Assembly: GCA_021648585.1 (NCBI GenBank)
Contig: JAKISM010000013.1
Location: 1-25,656 of the forward strand
Origin: Devosiaceae bacterium
GTDB taxonomy: Bacteria; Pseudomonadota; Alphaproteobacteria; Rhizobiales; Devosiaceae
Reading direction: 5' to 3'
Length of the DNA stretch: 25,656 bases
Made by a program: the position numbers and the translations under genes. This document shows positions 7,484-16,530 of the stretch, piece by piece. Within the stretch, counting starts at the first letter, position 1; each line of letters opens with the position of its first letter. A model generated the notes under the pieces. The model was not told where the DNA came from and ran no database searches. It saw nothing but the letters and a program-made list of their open reading frames with translations.

Positions 7484-10400
7484 ATGAGCCATATATTAGA
7501 TAGATTGACATTTTTTACCAATAAAGCCCCAGAGAAATTCTCAGATGGTCACGGTATTACAACCGATGAAAACCGTGATTGGGAGAAAGCCTATCGTGGT
7601 CGTTGGGCGCATGATAAAATAGTGCGCTCTACTCATGGTGTGAATTGCACTGGTTCATGTAGCTGGAAAATCTATGTAAAAAATGGCTTGGTAACATGGG
7701 AAACTCAGCAAACTGATTATCCTCGAACTCGCCCTGATTTACCAAATCATGAGCCTCGTGGTTGCGCTCGTGGTGCAAGTTTTAGCTGGTATCTTTATAG
7801 TGCTGCAAGGTTGAAATATCCTATGATACGCTCACGTCTGCTCAAATTATGGCGTGAAAGTAAAAATGTCTATAAAGACCCCGTAACGGCTTGGGGTGAT
7901 ATAGTTTCGCAACCTGAAAAAACTAAACAATATAAACAAGTTCGTGGTCTTGGCGGCATGGTTCGTGCCTCGTGGGATGAAGTAAATGAAATCATTGCTG
8001 CATCTAATATTTACACGGCAAAAACTTATGGCCCCGATCGCATAATTGGTTTTTCCCCCATTCCAGCTATGTCGATGGTGTCCTATGCCGCTGGATCACG
8101 TTACTTGTCTTTAATTGGCGGTACTTGCATGAGTTTTTATGACTGGTATTGCGATCTCCCTCCAAGCTCCCCACAAGTATGGGGCGAGCAAACCGATGTG
8201 CCTGAAAGTGCCGATTGGTATAATTCTTCTTATATTATTGCTTGGGGATCAAACGTTCCGCAAACTAGAACGCCAGATGCTCACTTTTTCACTGAAGCAC
8301 GCTATAATGGTACAAAAACCGTAGCTGTTACTCCTGATTATAGTGAAGTTGCCAAATTATCTGATAGCTGGCTTCCTGCTCGACAGGGAACTGATAGCGC
8401 TCTTGTTATGGCGATGGGTCATGTGATTTTGAAAGAATTTCATGTGGCAGGTAAATCGGAATATTTTGATGATTATTGTCGCATGTATACCGATATGCCG
8501 TTCTTGGTAGTTTTAGAAGAAAAAGATGGACTATATGTTCCAACAAGAACATTGCGTGCTTCTGATTTTAAGAGCGGGCTTGGTGAAAAGAAAAATCCTG
8601 AATGGAAGCCAGTAATTTTTGATAAGACATCGAATAAGGTTGTTGTTCCTAATGGAACGGTTGGCTCTCGTTGGGATGGTAGTGGCAAGTGGAATTTGGA
8701 GGCTAAAAATGTTTCTGATAGCTCCGAAGTATGGCCAGAAACAAGTTTCGTTAAAGAAAATGACGAAGTTGTATCGGTTGGCTTCCCCTATTTTGGAAAC
8801 TTAGAAAACGAACAACCAATTTTTGCTCATACTGATCATGATAGTATATTACGACGTAATATCCCTGCTAAAAAAGTTAAGTTAGATGGCAAAAAATCAG
8901 TTCTAGTTGCAACTGTTTATGATTTGATGGTTGCTAATTATGGCGTTGATCAAGGCTTGGGCGGTGATGTTGCTTCTTCACTAGAGGACGATGTTCCCTA
9001 TACTCCAGCATGGCAAGAAAAAATCACTGGTGTGCCAGCAAATCAAGTTATTCGCATTGCTCGTGAATTTGCAACTAATGCAGATAAAACCCGTGGGCGC
9101 TCTATGGTTATTCTTGGGGCGGCGATTAATCATTGGTATCACATGGATATGATTTATCGTGGTATTATCAACATGCTTATGATGTGTGGTTGTATTGGTA
9201 AATCTGGCGGTGGCTGGGCGCACTATGTAGGGCAAGAAAAACTTCGCCCACAAACGGGCTGGCAACCATTAGCGTTTGCTACAGATTGGTCTCGCCCTCC
9301 ACGTCACATGAATTCAACTAGCTTTTTTTATAATCACTCTAACCAATGGCGTTACGAAAAATTAGAACTTGATGAAATTCTCTCGCCCCTTGCTGATAAG
9401 GAAAAGTGGAAAGATTATTCTCTTATTGATTGTAATGTGCGCTCTGAAAGAATGGGCTGGCTACCTTCTGCCCCTCAACTTAAAGAGAACCCGCTTGAAC
9501 TTACTAAAAAAGCTAAAAAGGCTAAAAAAGACATTAAGGATTATCTAGTTGATCGTCTTAAAAAGGGTGATTTGCAAATGTCTTGTGAAGATCCAGATGA
9601 TCCAAAGAACTTCCCACGTAACATGTTTATTTGGCGTTCAAATATTCTTGGCTCATCAGGCAAGGGGCATGAATATATGCTCAAACATTTGCTTGGTACG
9701 CAACATGGAGTTTTGGGCAAAGATTTAGGGGAATTAGGCGGCCCAAAACCTAAGGAAGTTAAGTGGCATGATGATGCTCCTGAGGGCAAACTTGATTTAG
9801 TTGTTACGTTAGATTTTCGTATGTCAACGACTTGTGTTTATTCTGATATTGTTTTGCCAACAGCTACTTGGTATGAAAAAAATGATCTCAATACATCAGA
9901 TATGCACCCCTTTATACATCCGCTTTCAAGAGCGGTAGATCCTGCTTGGGAATCTCGTAGTGATTGGGATATTTATAAAGGCATTGCAGAAAAGTTCTCT
10001 GAACTTTGTGTTGGGCATTTAGGGGTTGAAAAAGATGTGGTTGCCTTGCCGATTTTACATGATACACCAGCAGAAATTGCTCAGGCTCTTGATGTTAAAG
10101 AGTGGAAAAAAGGCGAAATTGATGCAATTCCTGGTAAGACAATGCCAAACTTTATTGAAGTTGAGCGTGATTATCCTAATACTTATAAGAAGTTCACTTC
10201 CCTTGGTCCATTGCTTAGTAAAGCAGGAAATGGCGGTAAGGGTATTTCATGGAATACTGAAACAGAGGTTAAGTTTTTAGGTGAGTTAAATCGCACAGTA
10301 ACCGAGGAGGGCATTTCAAAAGGAATGCCAAAAATTGAAACTGATATTGATGCTTCTGAAGTTATTCTCTCACTTGCACCAGAAACAAATGGTCATGTGG

Positions 10401-11242
10401 CGGTTAAAGCATGGCAAGCATTGGAGAAAATTACAGGGCGTGAGCACGCTCACCTTGCTAGACCAAAAGAAGATGAAAAACTTCGTTTTCGTGATGTGCA
10501 AGCACAACCACGTAAAATTATTTCTTCACCAACATGGAGTGGTTTAGAAGATGAGCATGTAAGTTATAATGCTGGTTACACAAATACCCATGAGCTTATC
10601 CCTTGGCGAACCCTAACTGGGCGACAACAATTTTATCAAGATCATGAATGGATGCGTGATTTTGGCGAGGCTTTATGTGTTTATAAGCCTCCAATAAATA
10701 CCAAAACTATTGCGCCAGTTATTGATAAGTTTGGTACTGGTGAAAAACAGGTTGTACTAAATTGGATAACACCACACCAAAAGTGGGGAATTCATAGTAC
10801 TTATTCCGATAATTTACTAATGCTAACGCTTAATCGTGGCGGGCCTGTTGTATGGATTAGTGAAATTGATGCTGCAAAAATCAACGTTAAAGACAATGAT
10901 TGGATTGAACTTTATAATACAAATGGCGCAATTTCTGCACGGGCGGTAGTGTCGCAACGTGTGCCAGAGGGCATGAGCATGATGTATCACGCTCAAGAGA
11001 AATTAATAAATACCCCTGGTGCAAAAACCACTGGAATACGTGGCGGAATTCATAATTCGGTTACTCGTGCGGTTGTTAAACCAACCCATATGATCGGTGG
11101 TTATGCGCAATTATCTTATGGCTTTAACTATTATGGCACGGTTGGATCTAACCGTGATGAATTTGTCATTGTGCGTAAAATGGAAAATGTTGACTGGCTA
11201 GAAGATGACAAAGAAAATCTTAATCATGAGGAGAAGGCATAA
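7484..11242 (+). CDS. narG: NarG, catalytic alpha subunit of respiratory nitrate reductase
   Basis: NarG is the cytoplasmic molybdenum-bisMGD subunit that reduces nitrate to nitrite. At 1252 residues it has the family's usual length. The FS0 iron-sulfur motif is H51-x3-C55-x3-C59-x34-C94 (THGVNCTGSCSWKIYVKNG, then EPRGCARG). The molybdenum-ligand region FYDWYCDLPPSSP, with WGEQTDVPESADWYNSSY following, matches the family; the Asp there is the Mo ligand. Conserved late motifs include MMCGCIGKSGGGWAHYVGQE and TLTGRQQFYQDHEW. No signal peptide is present, as expected for Nar rather than Nap. AGAGGA precedes the ATG. The stop overlaps the narH start by one base. Confidence 0.97.
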   Translation: MSHILDRLTFFTNKAPEKFSDGHGITTDENRDWEKAYRGRWAHDKIVRSTHGVNCTGSCSWKIYVKNGLVTWETQQTDYPRTRPDLPNHEPRGCARGASFSWYLYSAARLKYPMIRSRLLKLWRESKNVYKDPVTAWGDIVSQPEKTKQYKQVRGLGGMVRASWDEVNEIIAASNIYTAKTYGPDRIIGFSPIPAMSMVSYAAGSRYLSLIGGTCMSFYDWYCDLPPSSPQVWGEQTDVPESADWYNSSYIIAWGSNVPQTRTPDAHFFTEARYNGTKTVAVTPDYSEVAKLSDSWLPARQGTDSALVMAMGHVILKEFHVAGKSEYFDDYCRMYTDMPFLVVLEEKDGLYVPTRTLRASDFKSGLGEKKNPEWKPVIFDKTSNKVVVPNGTVGSRWDGSGKWNLEAKNVSDSSEVWPETSFVKENDEVVSVGFPYFGNLENEQPIFAHTDHDSILRRNIPAKKVKLDGKKSVLVATVYDLMVANYGVDQGLGGDVASSLEDDVPYTPAWQEKITGVPANQVIRIAREFATNADKTRGRSMVILGAAINHWYHMDMIYRGIINMLMMCGCIGKSGGGWAHYVGQEKLRPQTGWQPLAFATDWSRPPRHMNSTSFFYNHSNQWRYEKLELDEILSPLADKEKWKDYSLIDCNVRSERMGWLPSAPQLKENPLELTKKAKKAKKDIKDYLVDRLKKGDLQMSCEDPDDPKNFPRNMFIWRSNILGSSGKGHEYMLKHLLGTQHGVLGKDLGELGGPKPKEVKWHDDAPEGKLDLVVTLDFRMSTTCVYSDIVLPTATWYEKNDLNTSDMHPFIHPLSRAVDPAWESRSDWDIYKGIAEKFSELCVGHLGVEKDVVALPILHDTPAEIAQALDVKEWKKGEIDAIPGKTMPNFIEVERDYPNTYKKFTSLGPLLSKAGNGGKGISWNTETEVKFLGELNRTVTEEGISKGMPKIETDIDASEVILSLAPETNGHVAVKAWQALEKITGREHAHLARPKEDEKLRFRDVQAQPRKIISSPTWSGLEDEHVSYNAGYTNTHELIPWRTLTGRQQFYQDHEWMRDFGEALCVYKPPINTKTIAPVIDKFGTGEKQVVLNWITPHQKWGIHSTYSDNLLMLTLNRGGPVVWISEIDAAKINVKDNDWIELYNTNGAISARAVVSQRVPEGMSMMYHAQEKLINTPGAKTTGIRGGIHNSVTRAVVKPTHMIGGYAQLSYGFNYYGTVGSNRDEFVIVRKMENVDWLEDDKENLNHEEKA

Positions 11243-12801
11243 TGAAGATACGTGCACAAATAGGTAAAGTCCTCAATTTAGATAAATGTATTGGTTGTCA
11301 TACTTGCTCGGTTACGTGCAAAAATGTATGGACCTCACGCCAAGGCGTTGAATATGCGTGGTTCAACAATGTTGAAACTAAACCGGGTGTTGGTTATCCT
11401 AAACGTTGGGAAGATCAAAAAGTTTGGAATGGTGGTTGGGAGCGCAAAAAAAATGGCGACATAACCCCTAAAATGGGTGGCAAATTTCGTTTGTTAGCCA
11501 AAATTTTTGCAAATCCTGATCTACCAGAAATTGATGATTATTACGAACCTTTTACCTTTGAATATGAGCGTTTGCAAAAAGCGCCAGAAGGTAAACACGT
11601 ACCAACCGCTCGGGCGCATTCAGTGCTTACTGGTAAAAAAATGGACGCTCCTGAATGGGGGCCAAACTGGGAAGAAATTCTTGGTGGCGAATTTGAAAAG
11701 CGCCGTGTGGATTATAATTTCCAAGATATCCAAGCTGATATTTATGGACAGTTTGAAAATACATTTATGATGTATTTACCACGCCTATGTGAGCATTGTT
11801 TGAACCCAACTTGTATTGCTGCTTGTCCTTCTGCTGCTATTTATAAGCGTGAAGAAGATGGTATTGTGTTAATTGACCAAGATAAATGTCGTGGTTGGCG
11901 CATGTGTGTTTCTGGTTGCCCTTACAAAAAAATCTATTTTAACTGGCAATCTGGAAAATCAGAAAAATGCACATTTTGCTATCCTCGTATTGAGGCAGGT
12001 GAGCCTACTGTTTGTGCTGAAACCTGTGTTGGGCGAATTCGCTATCTTGGTGTGATGCTTTATGATGCAGATAGAATAAAAGAAGCGGCAAGCGTTGAAG
12101 ACGAGCAAGATCTCTATCAAGCGCAGTGCGATATTTTCTTAGACCCACATGATCCAAAAATTATTGCGCAAGCTAAAAAAGATGGTGTTCCAGATGCTTG
12201 GATTAAGGCGGCACAAAATTCACCAGTTTATAAAATGGCAATGGAGTGGAAAGTGGCTTTGCCATTGCACCCAGAATATAGAACATTGCCAATGGTTTGG
12301 TATATTCCACCGCTTTCACCAATTACTAATGCGGCAGAAAATGGCCAGATAGAAATGAACGGAGTAATTCCTGATGTTAGTAAACTTCGTATTCCAGTGA
12401 AATACCTCGCCAACCTTTTAACCGCAGGCAAGGAAGAGCCAGTAATAAACGCACTTGAGCGTATGATTGCGATGCGTGAATTTATGCGCGCAAAAAATGT
12501 TGAGGGGGTTAAGGACCTTAAAATATTAGAGCGAGTTGGGCTTGATGAGGTAACTCTTGACGATATGTATCAAATTATGGCTTTGGCAAATTATGAAGAT
12601 CGTTTTGTTATTCCAACGAACCATCGTGAATATTCTGGCGAAACACCATATGACAGTGAAATCGCATTTAATACTCGCTCTTCATGTGGTTTTAGTTTTG
12701 GTGATGGTTGCTCGGGTGATGTTGGGAAGGTCAGCCTATTTGGATCAAAAACTCACAAAAATACTATGAGTGGCAAAATTGAGAAATTTTCAGCGGATTA
12801 A
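11242..12801 (+). CDS. narH: NarH, iron-sulfur beta subunit of respiratory nitrate reductase
   Basis: NarH carries electrons from the NarI hemes to NarG through four iron-sulfur clusters. The 519-residue protein shows the first motif at C16, C19, C22 and C26 (CIGCHTCSVTCKN). Further motifs are CEHCLNPTCIAACPSA, CRGWRMCVSGCPYKK and CTFCYPRIEAG with CAETCVGRIRYLG. The tryptophan in CRGWRMC replaces a cysteine and marks the site of the [3Fe-4S] cluster, as in characterised NarH. GAGGAGAAGG precedes the ATG. The start shares one base with the narG stop (TAATG). Confidence 0.97.
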   Translation: MKIRAQIGKVLNLDKCIGCHTCSVTCKNVWTSRQGVEYAWFNNVETKPGVGYPKRWEDQKVWNGGWERKKNGDITPKMGGKFRLLAKIFANPDLPEIDDYYEPFTFEYERLQKAPEGKHVPTARAHSVLTGKKMDAPEWGPNWEEILGGEFEKRRVDYNFQDIQADIYGQFENTFMMYLPRLCEHCLNPTCIAACPSAAIYKREEDGIVLIDQDKCRGWRMCVSGCPYKKIYFNWQSGKSEKCTFCYPRIEAGEPTVCAETCVGRIRYLGVMLYDADRIKEAASVEDEQDLYQAQCDIFLDPHDPKIIAQAKKDGVPDAWIKAAQNSPVYKMAMEWKVALPLHPEYRTLPMVWYIPPLSPITNAAENGQIEMNGVIPDVSKLRIPVKYLANLLTAGKEEPVINALERMIAMREFMRAKNVEGVKDLKILERVGLDEVTLDDMYQIMALANYEDRFVIPTNHREYSGETPYDSEIAFNTRSSCGFSFGDGCSGDVGKVSLFGSKTHKNTMSGKIEKFSAD

Positions 12802-12827
12802 TTTGTTGATTTTTTAGGAGAATTATT

Positions 12828-13532
12828 ATGAAGACATTTAAGATATTAGGTTTGTTACTCACTTATCCAGAGGGCAGCGTTTATGCAGCTTCTGATGATT
12901 TATTGCAAATTCTAAAAGAAGAAGCATTGTTGGGGCAGAAATCTATTAAGAAAATAGAGAAGTTCTTAAAGGATCAAAAAGCAAAAGACTTGCTTAGCGT
13001 GCAAGAGGAATATGTTGAGACCTTTGATAGAGGCCGCTCGCATTGTTTGCATTTGTTTGAGCATATTCATGGCGAATCTCGTGATAGAGGGCAAGCGATG
13101 GTTGATTTAATTGAGACATATAATGAAAAGGGACTATATATTGATAGTTCTGAATTGCCTGATTATTTACCTCTATTTATGGAATATCTCTCACGCTGTG
13201 AGTTTGCGCATGCAAGCGAATTACTTGGCGAGGCTATTGATGTTATTGCAGTTATTGGGCTTAAACTTAAAAAAACAAAATCCCCTTATGCCGATATTTT
13301 TGCAAGTATAGAAATGCTTTCTGCCCTTAAAGTTGATAAGGAAAGAATTGAAAAAGCAATCGACGCCGCTCCAAAAGACGCACAAACCCTAGAAGAAATT
13401 GATGCTGAATGGCAAGAAACGGAAGCTTTTTCTGGCGATCCTTTGCAAGATGCCGCTATGGATTGCAATACATGCAATATATTTGAAAATAGCACAAAAA
13501 CTCTACAAAAAATGACAGGAGAAGCAACATGA
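12828..13532 (+). CDS. narJ: NarJ, nitrate reductase assembly chaperone
   Basis: NarJ binds apo-NarG and holds it until the molybdenum cofactor and FS0 cluster are inserted; it is not part of the final enzyme. The 234-residue, mainly helical, soluble protein begins FKILGLLLTYPEG, typical of the family. It contains the conserved stretch around EEYVETFDRGRSHCLHLFEHIHGESRDRG (seen here as HCLHLFEHIHGESRDRGQA). A short Cys pair (CNTC) lies near the C-terminus. TAGGAG lies 8 bases before the ATG. The stop overlaps the narI start as ATGA. Confidence 0.94.
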   Translation: MKTFKILGLLLTYPEGSVYAASDDLLQILKEEALLGQKSIKKIEKFLKDQKAKDLLSVQEEYVETFDRGRSHCLHLFEHIHGESRDRGQAMVDLIETYNEKGLYIDSSELPDYLPLFMEYLSRCEFAHASELLGEAIDVIAVIGLKLKKTKSPYADIFASIEMLSALKVDKERIEKAIDAAPKDAQTLEEIDAEWQETEAFSGDPLQDAAMDCNTCNIFENSTKTLQKMTGEAT

Positions 13533-14224
13533 GTGCGGATTATATTAATCAATTCCTCTTTCAATTCTATCCATATATTACCCTTGTTGTTTTTGTTGTT
13601 GGTAGTGCGTTGCGCTATGACCGTGATCAATATAGTTGGAAAGCCGATTCTAGCCAATTATTGCGTAAAAAAGGCATGCGATTAGGTAATAACCTGTTTC
13701 ATATAGGTATTATTGGCCTGCTTTTTGGACATGCTGTTGGCTTGCTTACTCCTTCTTGGATCTATCATTACGTTATTACTACTGAAACAAAGCAGCTAAT
13801 TGCTATGAGTGTGGGTGGTTTTTTTGGAGCTTTGACGTTTGTTGGAATGAGCATATTAATTTATCGTCGTCTGTTTGATGCTCGTATTAGAGCAACCAGC
13901 AAGCCTGCCGATATTATGATATTATTGGTGCTATATGCGCAACTTATTCTTGGTTTAATATCCATTTTTTATTCTGCAAAAGATTTAGAAGGCAATACAA
14001 TGACCGCTATGGGGAATTGGGCGCAACATATTGTTACATTTAGAGGAGGAGCGGCTGATTTTGTTATGCAAGCGCCGCTTATTTTCAAATTGCATTTGGT
14101 TTTGGGTATGAGCCTTTTCTTATTATTCCCGTTCACTCGCCTAGTGCACGTATTTAGTGGCTTTGCAGCTCCAATAAAATATCTATGGCGCACTGGTTAT
14201 CAAATTGTTCGTAAAAGGGGCTAG
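13529..14224 (+). CDS. narI: NarI, diheme cytochrome b gamma subunit of nitrate reductase
   Basis: NarI anchors NarGH to the inner membrane, oxidises quinol and passes electrons through two b hemes. The 231-residue protein has five predicted membrane helices. Four histidines stand at the expected axial positions: H58 (NNLFHIG) and H68 (LFGHAVG) in TM2, and H189 (FKLHLVLGM) and H207 (TRLVHVFSG) in TM5. The ATG overlaps the narJ stop (ATGA, 13529-13532), and the gene ends two bases before the next ORF. Confidence 0.96.
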   Translation: MSADYINQFLFQFYPYITLVVFVVGSALRYDRDQYSWKADSSQLLRKKGMRLGNNLFHIGIIGLLFGHAVGLLTPSWIYHYVITTETKQLIAMSVGGFFGALTFVGMSILIYRRLFDARIRATSKPADIMILLVLYAQLILGLISIFYSAKDLEGNTMTAMGNWAQHIVTFRGGAADFVMQAPLIFKLHLVLGMSLFLLFPFTRLVHVFSGFAAPIKYLWRTGYQIVRKRG

Positions 14225-14226
14225 AA

Positions 14227-14694
14227 ATGCCAATTATTATAAATAAAAAAGAAATAAGCGATGATGAGGTGCATGCAGAAATGCAGCACCATCAAGCCGA
14301 TAGTCTTGATGAAGCACGCCATAAAGCCGCTCAAGCACTGGTTGTTAAAGAGTTGCTTTTGCAAAAAGCCTATGAAGAAAAATTGCTAAATCCATTAGAT
14401 GATAGTGAGGAGGCAAAAGAAAAGGCTATTGATGCTTTGTTAAAGGCTGAGGTAAAAGTGCCTGCTGCTGATGATGTTTCTTGCTCTCGCTATTACGAGC
14501 AAAATCAGCAGCGCTTTATGGATAAAAAAACAGGTAATTTATTGCCCCTAGAAAGCGTTAAAACTCACATTCAAAATTATCTACATACCCGATCGTTGCA
14601 AACAGGTATTAGTCAATATATAAAAATTCTTGCACGACAAGCAAAAATAGCTGGCTTTGAAATTGAGGGAAGTGATAATCCGCTAGTGCAATGA
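14227..14694 (+). CDS. Shortened PpiC/NifM-like protein of the nar operon, parvulin domain missing
   Basis: In several denitrifiers, including Pseudomonas aeruginosa, a PpiC-type prolyl isomerase gene directly follows narI. This 155-residue product has that family's N-terminal helical region (DEARHKAAQALVVKELLLQKA, in part: ARHKAAQALVVKELLLQ, then SCSRYYEQNQQRF). It also has the C-terminal region (LPLESVKTHIQNYLHTRSLQ, then ISQYIKILARQAKIAGFEIEG). The roughly 100-residue parvulin domain that normally lies between them, with its HILF and GGxLG motifs, is absent: QNQQRFMDKKTGN joins LLPLESV directly. It may act only as a chaperone or be a decayed gene. The frame is intact and starts two bases after the narI stop, so it is probably expressed. 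Confidence 0.72.
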   Translation: MPIIINKKEISDDEVHAEMQHHQADSLDEARHKAAQALVVKELLLQKAYEEKLLNPLDDSEEAKEKAIDALLKAEVKVPAADDVSCSRYYEQNQQRFMDKKTGNLLPLESVKTHIQNYLHTRSLQTGISQYIKILARQAKIAGFEIEGSDNPLVQ

Positions 14695-15042
14695 ATAAAT
14701 ATTAGAGAGGCTGGCATCTAATAAAGTTCTTTGTGGATAGGTCATTGAATTTTTGAGTACATCTTTTTGTTTTGATGAGAGGGTAGCAAAATTATAAAAC
14801 TATGCCCCATTGTAGAGCAGACTTTTTAATGCCACTCGCTGCATAAACGCTGGCGTAGCTGGTTGATATGATTTTGTTTGTCGGCAAACAGCTTGCTATG
14901 ATTAACTCTATAATGCTTAAATTCGACAAACGCCTAACGCATTATATGTTCGTCAATAACCCGTATAAACAATGCTGTTAGGATAGCTCAAGACATGATG
15001 TCTGTAGTGTGATATGTTTTAGAAAAACTCAAAGGTACTTTC
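14695..15042. other. Intergenic stretch after the nar operon with transposase debris
   Basis: This 348-base gap separates the nar operon from the racemase gene. About half of it (14826-15003) is the remnant of an IS1595-family transposase on the minus strand, listed separately. The first 130 bases hold no recognisable gene and no convincing terminator. AAAGG near 15032 is the probable ribosome-binding site of the racemase gene. Confidence 0.6.
14826..15003 (-). pseudogene. Remnant of an IS1595-family (ISXO2/IS1016-like) transposase
   Basis: Minus-strand translation gives NSIVYTGY-stop-RTYNALGV in one frame (from about 15003 down to 14926). It then gives VEFKHYRVNHSKLFADKQNH, followed by IN, in the next frame (14927 to 14862), ending at TAA 14826-14828. 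This is the C-terminal catalytic region of the family, whose usual form is VYTD..YNALDVS.F.HYRINHSKLFA.K.NHINGIENFWNQAK. One in-frame stop, one frameshift and loss of the sequence after NHIN make it inactive. The N-terminal part is gone. Recognition is from memory of the family. Confidence 0.78.
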
Positions 15043-15771
15043 ATGACTTCACGTCCTCAAAAGCAAAAAGTAATTGGCTTGTTAGGTGGTTGTAGCAATG
15101 TAGCAACTGGTGAATATTATAAATTTATAAATGATGAAGTAAATGCACGTTTGGGCGGTTGGGAAATCGCAGAAACGCTGATTGCAGGTATGAATTTTGG
15201 TAATATAGAAGCTTGGTTGCGAGAAGATAATTGGTTAGATCTAACCTATTATTTAGAGCAAAAAATAGATTGCTTAATAGTTGGTGGTGCTGATGTTATT
15301 TTATGTGTTTCAAATACCTTGCATAAACCTCTTGGCTCTATTTTGAAAAATCGCAACATACCAAATATCCACATTGTTGATCCAACTGGAAAGGCTATAC
15401 AAAAATCTGGATTAAAAAAAGTGGCGCTGTTTGGCACACTTCCAGTTATGCAAATGGATTATTTGAAAAATCGTTATGAACAAAAATTTGAACTAGAAAT
15501 TTTGCTTCCCAATAAAAAAGAACAAGAAGACATAGACCAAATTATTTTTGACGAACTTGTTAAATCAAATGTGCGCCTGTCTTCCAAGCGACGATATCTT
15601 GAAATAGCAGATCGAATGGCTAACGAGAATGGTGCTGAAGGTCTGATTATGGGGTGTACAGAGATATTTTTGCTTATTCAGCAAGATGATTGCCCAGATT
15701 TTCCACTATTTAATACAGCTCAACTTCACTGTCACGCCGCTGTAGATTTTGCACTTGCAGAAGTCATTTAG
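15043..15771 (+). CDS. Aspartate/glutamate racemase family protein (YgeA-like)
   Basis: This 242-residue soluble protein of the PLP-independent amino-acid racemase fold uses two cysteines as acid/base pair. Both are present: one in ILCVSNTLHK (same spacing as the CTNTMHK of E. coli YgeA) and one in IMGCTEIFLLI. GLLGGCSNVATGEYY forms the N-terminal substrate loop, and DPTGKAIQKSGLKKVALFGT matches the second lobe. The closest class is broad-specificity racemases; the actual substrate cannot be told from sequence. AAAGG precedes the ATG. It stands alone between an IS remnant and unassigned sequence, so it is not part of the nar or nqr operon. Confidence 0.88.
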   Translation: MTSRPQKQKVIGLLGGCSNVATGEYYKFINDEVNARLGGWEIAETLIAGMNFGNIEAWLREDNWLDLTYYLEQKIDCLIVGGADVILCVSNTLHKPLGSILKNRNIPNIHIVDPTGKAIQKSGLKKVALFGTLPVMQMDYLKNRYEQKFELEILLPNKKEQEDIDQIIFDELVKSNVRLSSKRRYLEIADRMANENGAEGLIMGCTEIFLLIQQDDCPDFPLFNTAQLHCHAAVDFALAEVI

Positions 15772-16131
15772 CTTCAATCAATTTGATTGTGCGCTTTATC
15801 CCAAATGAAAATGATATTTTACTATCACAAGTTGAGTTGGTTGCGGGGGCTCGCAATCATTCTAGCTTGCGATCTGAAAAAATTGAATTAAAACAACTGC
15901 TTAAAGATATTAGATGGTGCATGTCTATGCCCGATTTTTGGTATTTATCTCATGCTTGAGTGTTTGATATGATATTTGAGCGTATTACTACAAAGGCGTA
16001 ACCGCAATCAAGGCTCAAAAATCAAGGGTATGATATCGTAAAACGATTACTGAATTTGTGCCAGTGGCCTGTTCGAGCAAGATTGCCATTGCCTACAAAT
16101 GCGAAAAATCGCTCAGGTGAAACCCTGCCAC
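15772..16131. other. Unassigned stretch between racemase and nqr operon, with an orphan open frame
   Basis: This 360-base gap lies between convergent genes. An open frame runs on the plus strand from TTG 15783 to TGA 15957-15959 (58 codons, reading LIVRFIPNENDILLSQVELV at the start). It has protein-like composition, but no ATG start and no ribosome-binding site, and I do not recognise it. On the minus strand a second short frame reads FVGNGNLARTGHWHKFSNRF, also unrecognised. The stretch looks like fragments of former genes at the edge of an insertion. A minor hairpin (GCGA-AAAA-TCGC, 16101-16112) is too short to call a terminator. Confidence 0.4.
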
Positions 16132-16530
16132 TTAGACCCACAACTCACTCAGGGCTTTCAGAATATCACATCGACTGACCTGACCAATTAATATTCCTTT
16201 GTCTAACACAGGAAATCTTCTGTATGGGCTGGCAAGAAAAGCTTCGGCAGCCTGAACAATATTGAGATCTCCATCCAATGTCTTAACCTGAATGCTCATA
16301 TAATCCGCAACAGCACCGCCCCATTCCTGATAGTAGCTAGCGTTTAGTGCCGCCTTCAGGCAATCCTTTTTAGAAAGCACACCAACGAGTAGCCCTCTTT
16401 TGTCTACAACTGGTGCGCCCGATATTTTAGCATCCAAGAGCGCCGTCATTGCAAGGGTAATTTCTGCATCAGGCGACAAGGTTATCAGGTCGGTTGCCAT
16501 ACAGTTGCGAACCATGGGGAAATTTTTCAT
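16132..16530 (-). CDS. CBS-domain pair protein at the end of the nqr operon
   Basis: This 132-residue protein consists of two CBS motifs (about residues 8-60 and 74-128), a module that usually binds adenine nucleotides and regulates a partner. Typical signatures are VRNCMATDLITLSPDAEI, GAPVVDKRGLLVGVLSKKD and RRFPVLDKGILIGQVSRCD. No catalytic or membrane domain is attached. The frame extends to 16572, but the start at 16530 is favoured: its ATG overlaps the nqrM TGA as ATGA (16527-16530), with AAGG just upstream. Translational coupling to nqrM suggests a role with the Na+-NQR, perhaps sensing nucleotide state. That role is inference. Confidence 0.86.
   Translation of the reverse strand: MKNFPMVRNCMATDLITLSPDAEITLAMTALLDAKISGAPVVDKRGLLVGVLSKKDCLKAALNASYYQEWGGAVADYMSIQVKTLDGDLNIVQAAEAFLASPYRRFPVLDKGILIGQVSRCDILKALSELWV

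Noticed and set aside
13286..13657. 123-codon minus-strand frame across narJ and narI
   Set aside because: It is antisense to two clearly identified genes with normal start and stop overlap.
14820..14950. Possible structured RNA (TATAATGC...GCATTATA inverted repeat)
   Set aside because: The sequence is explained better as decayed IS1595 transposase coding sequence.
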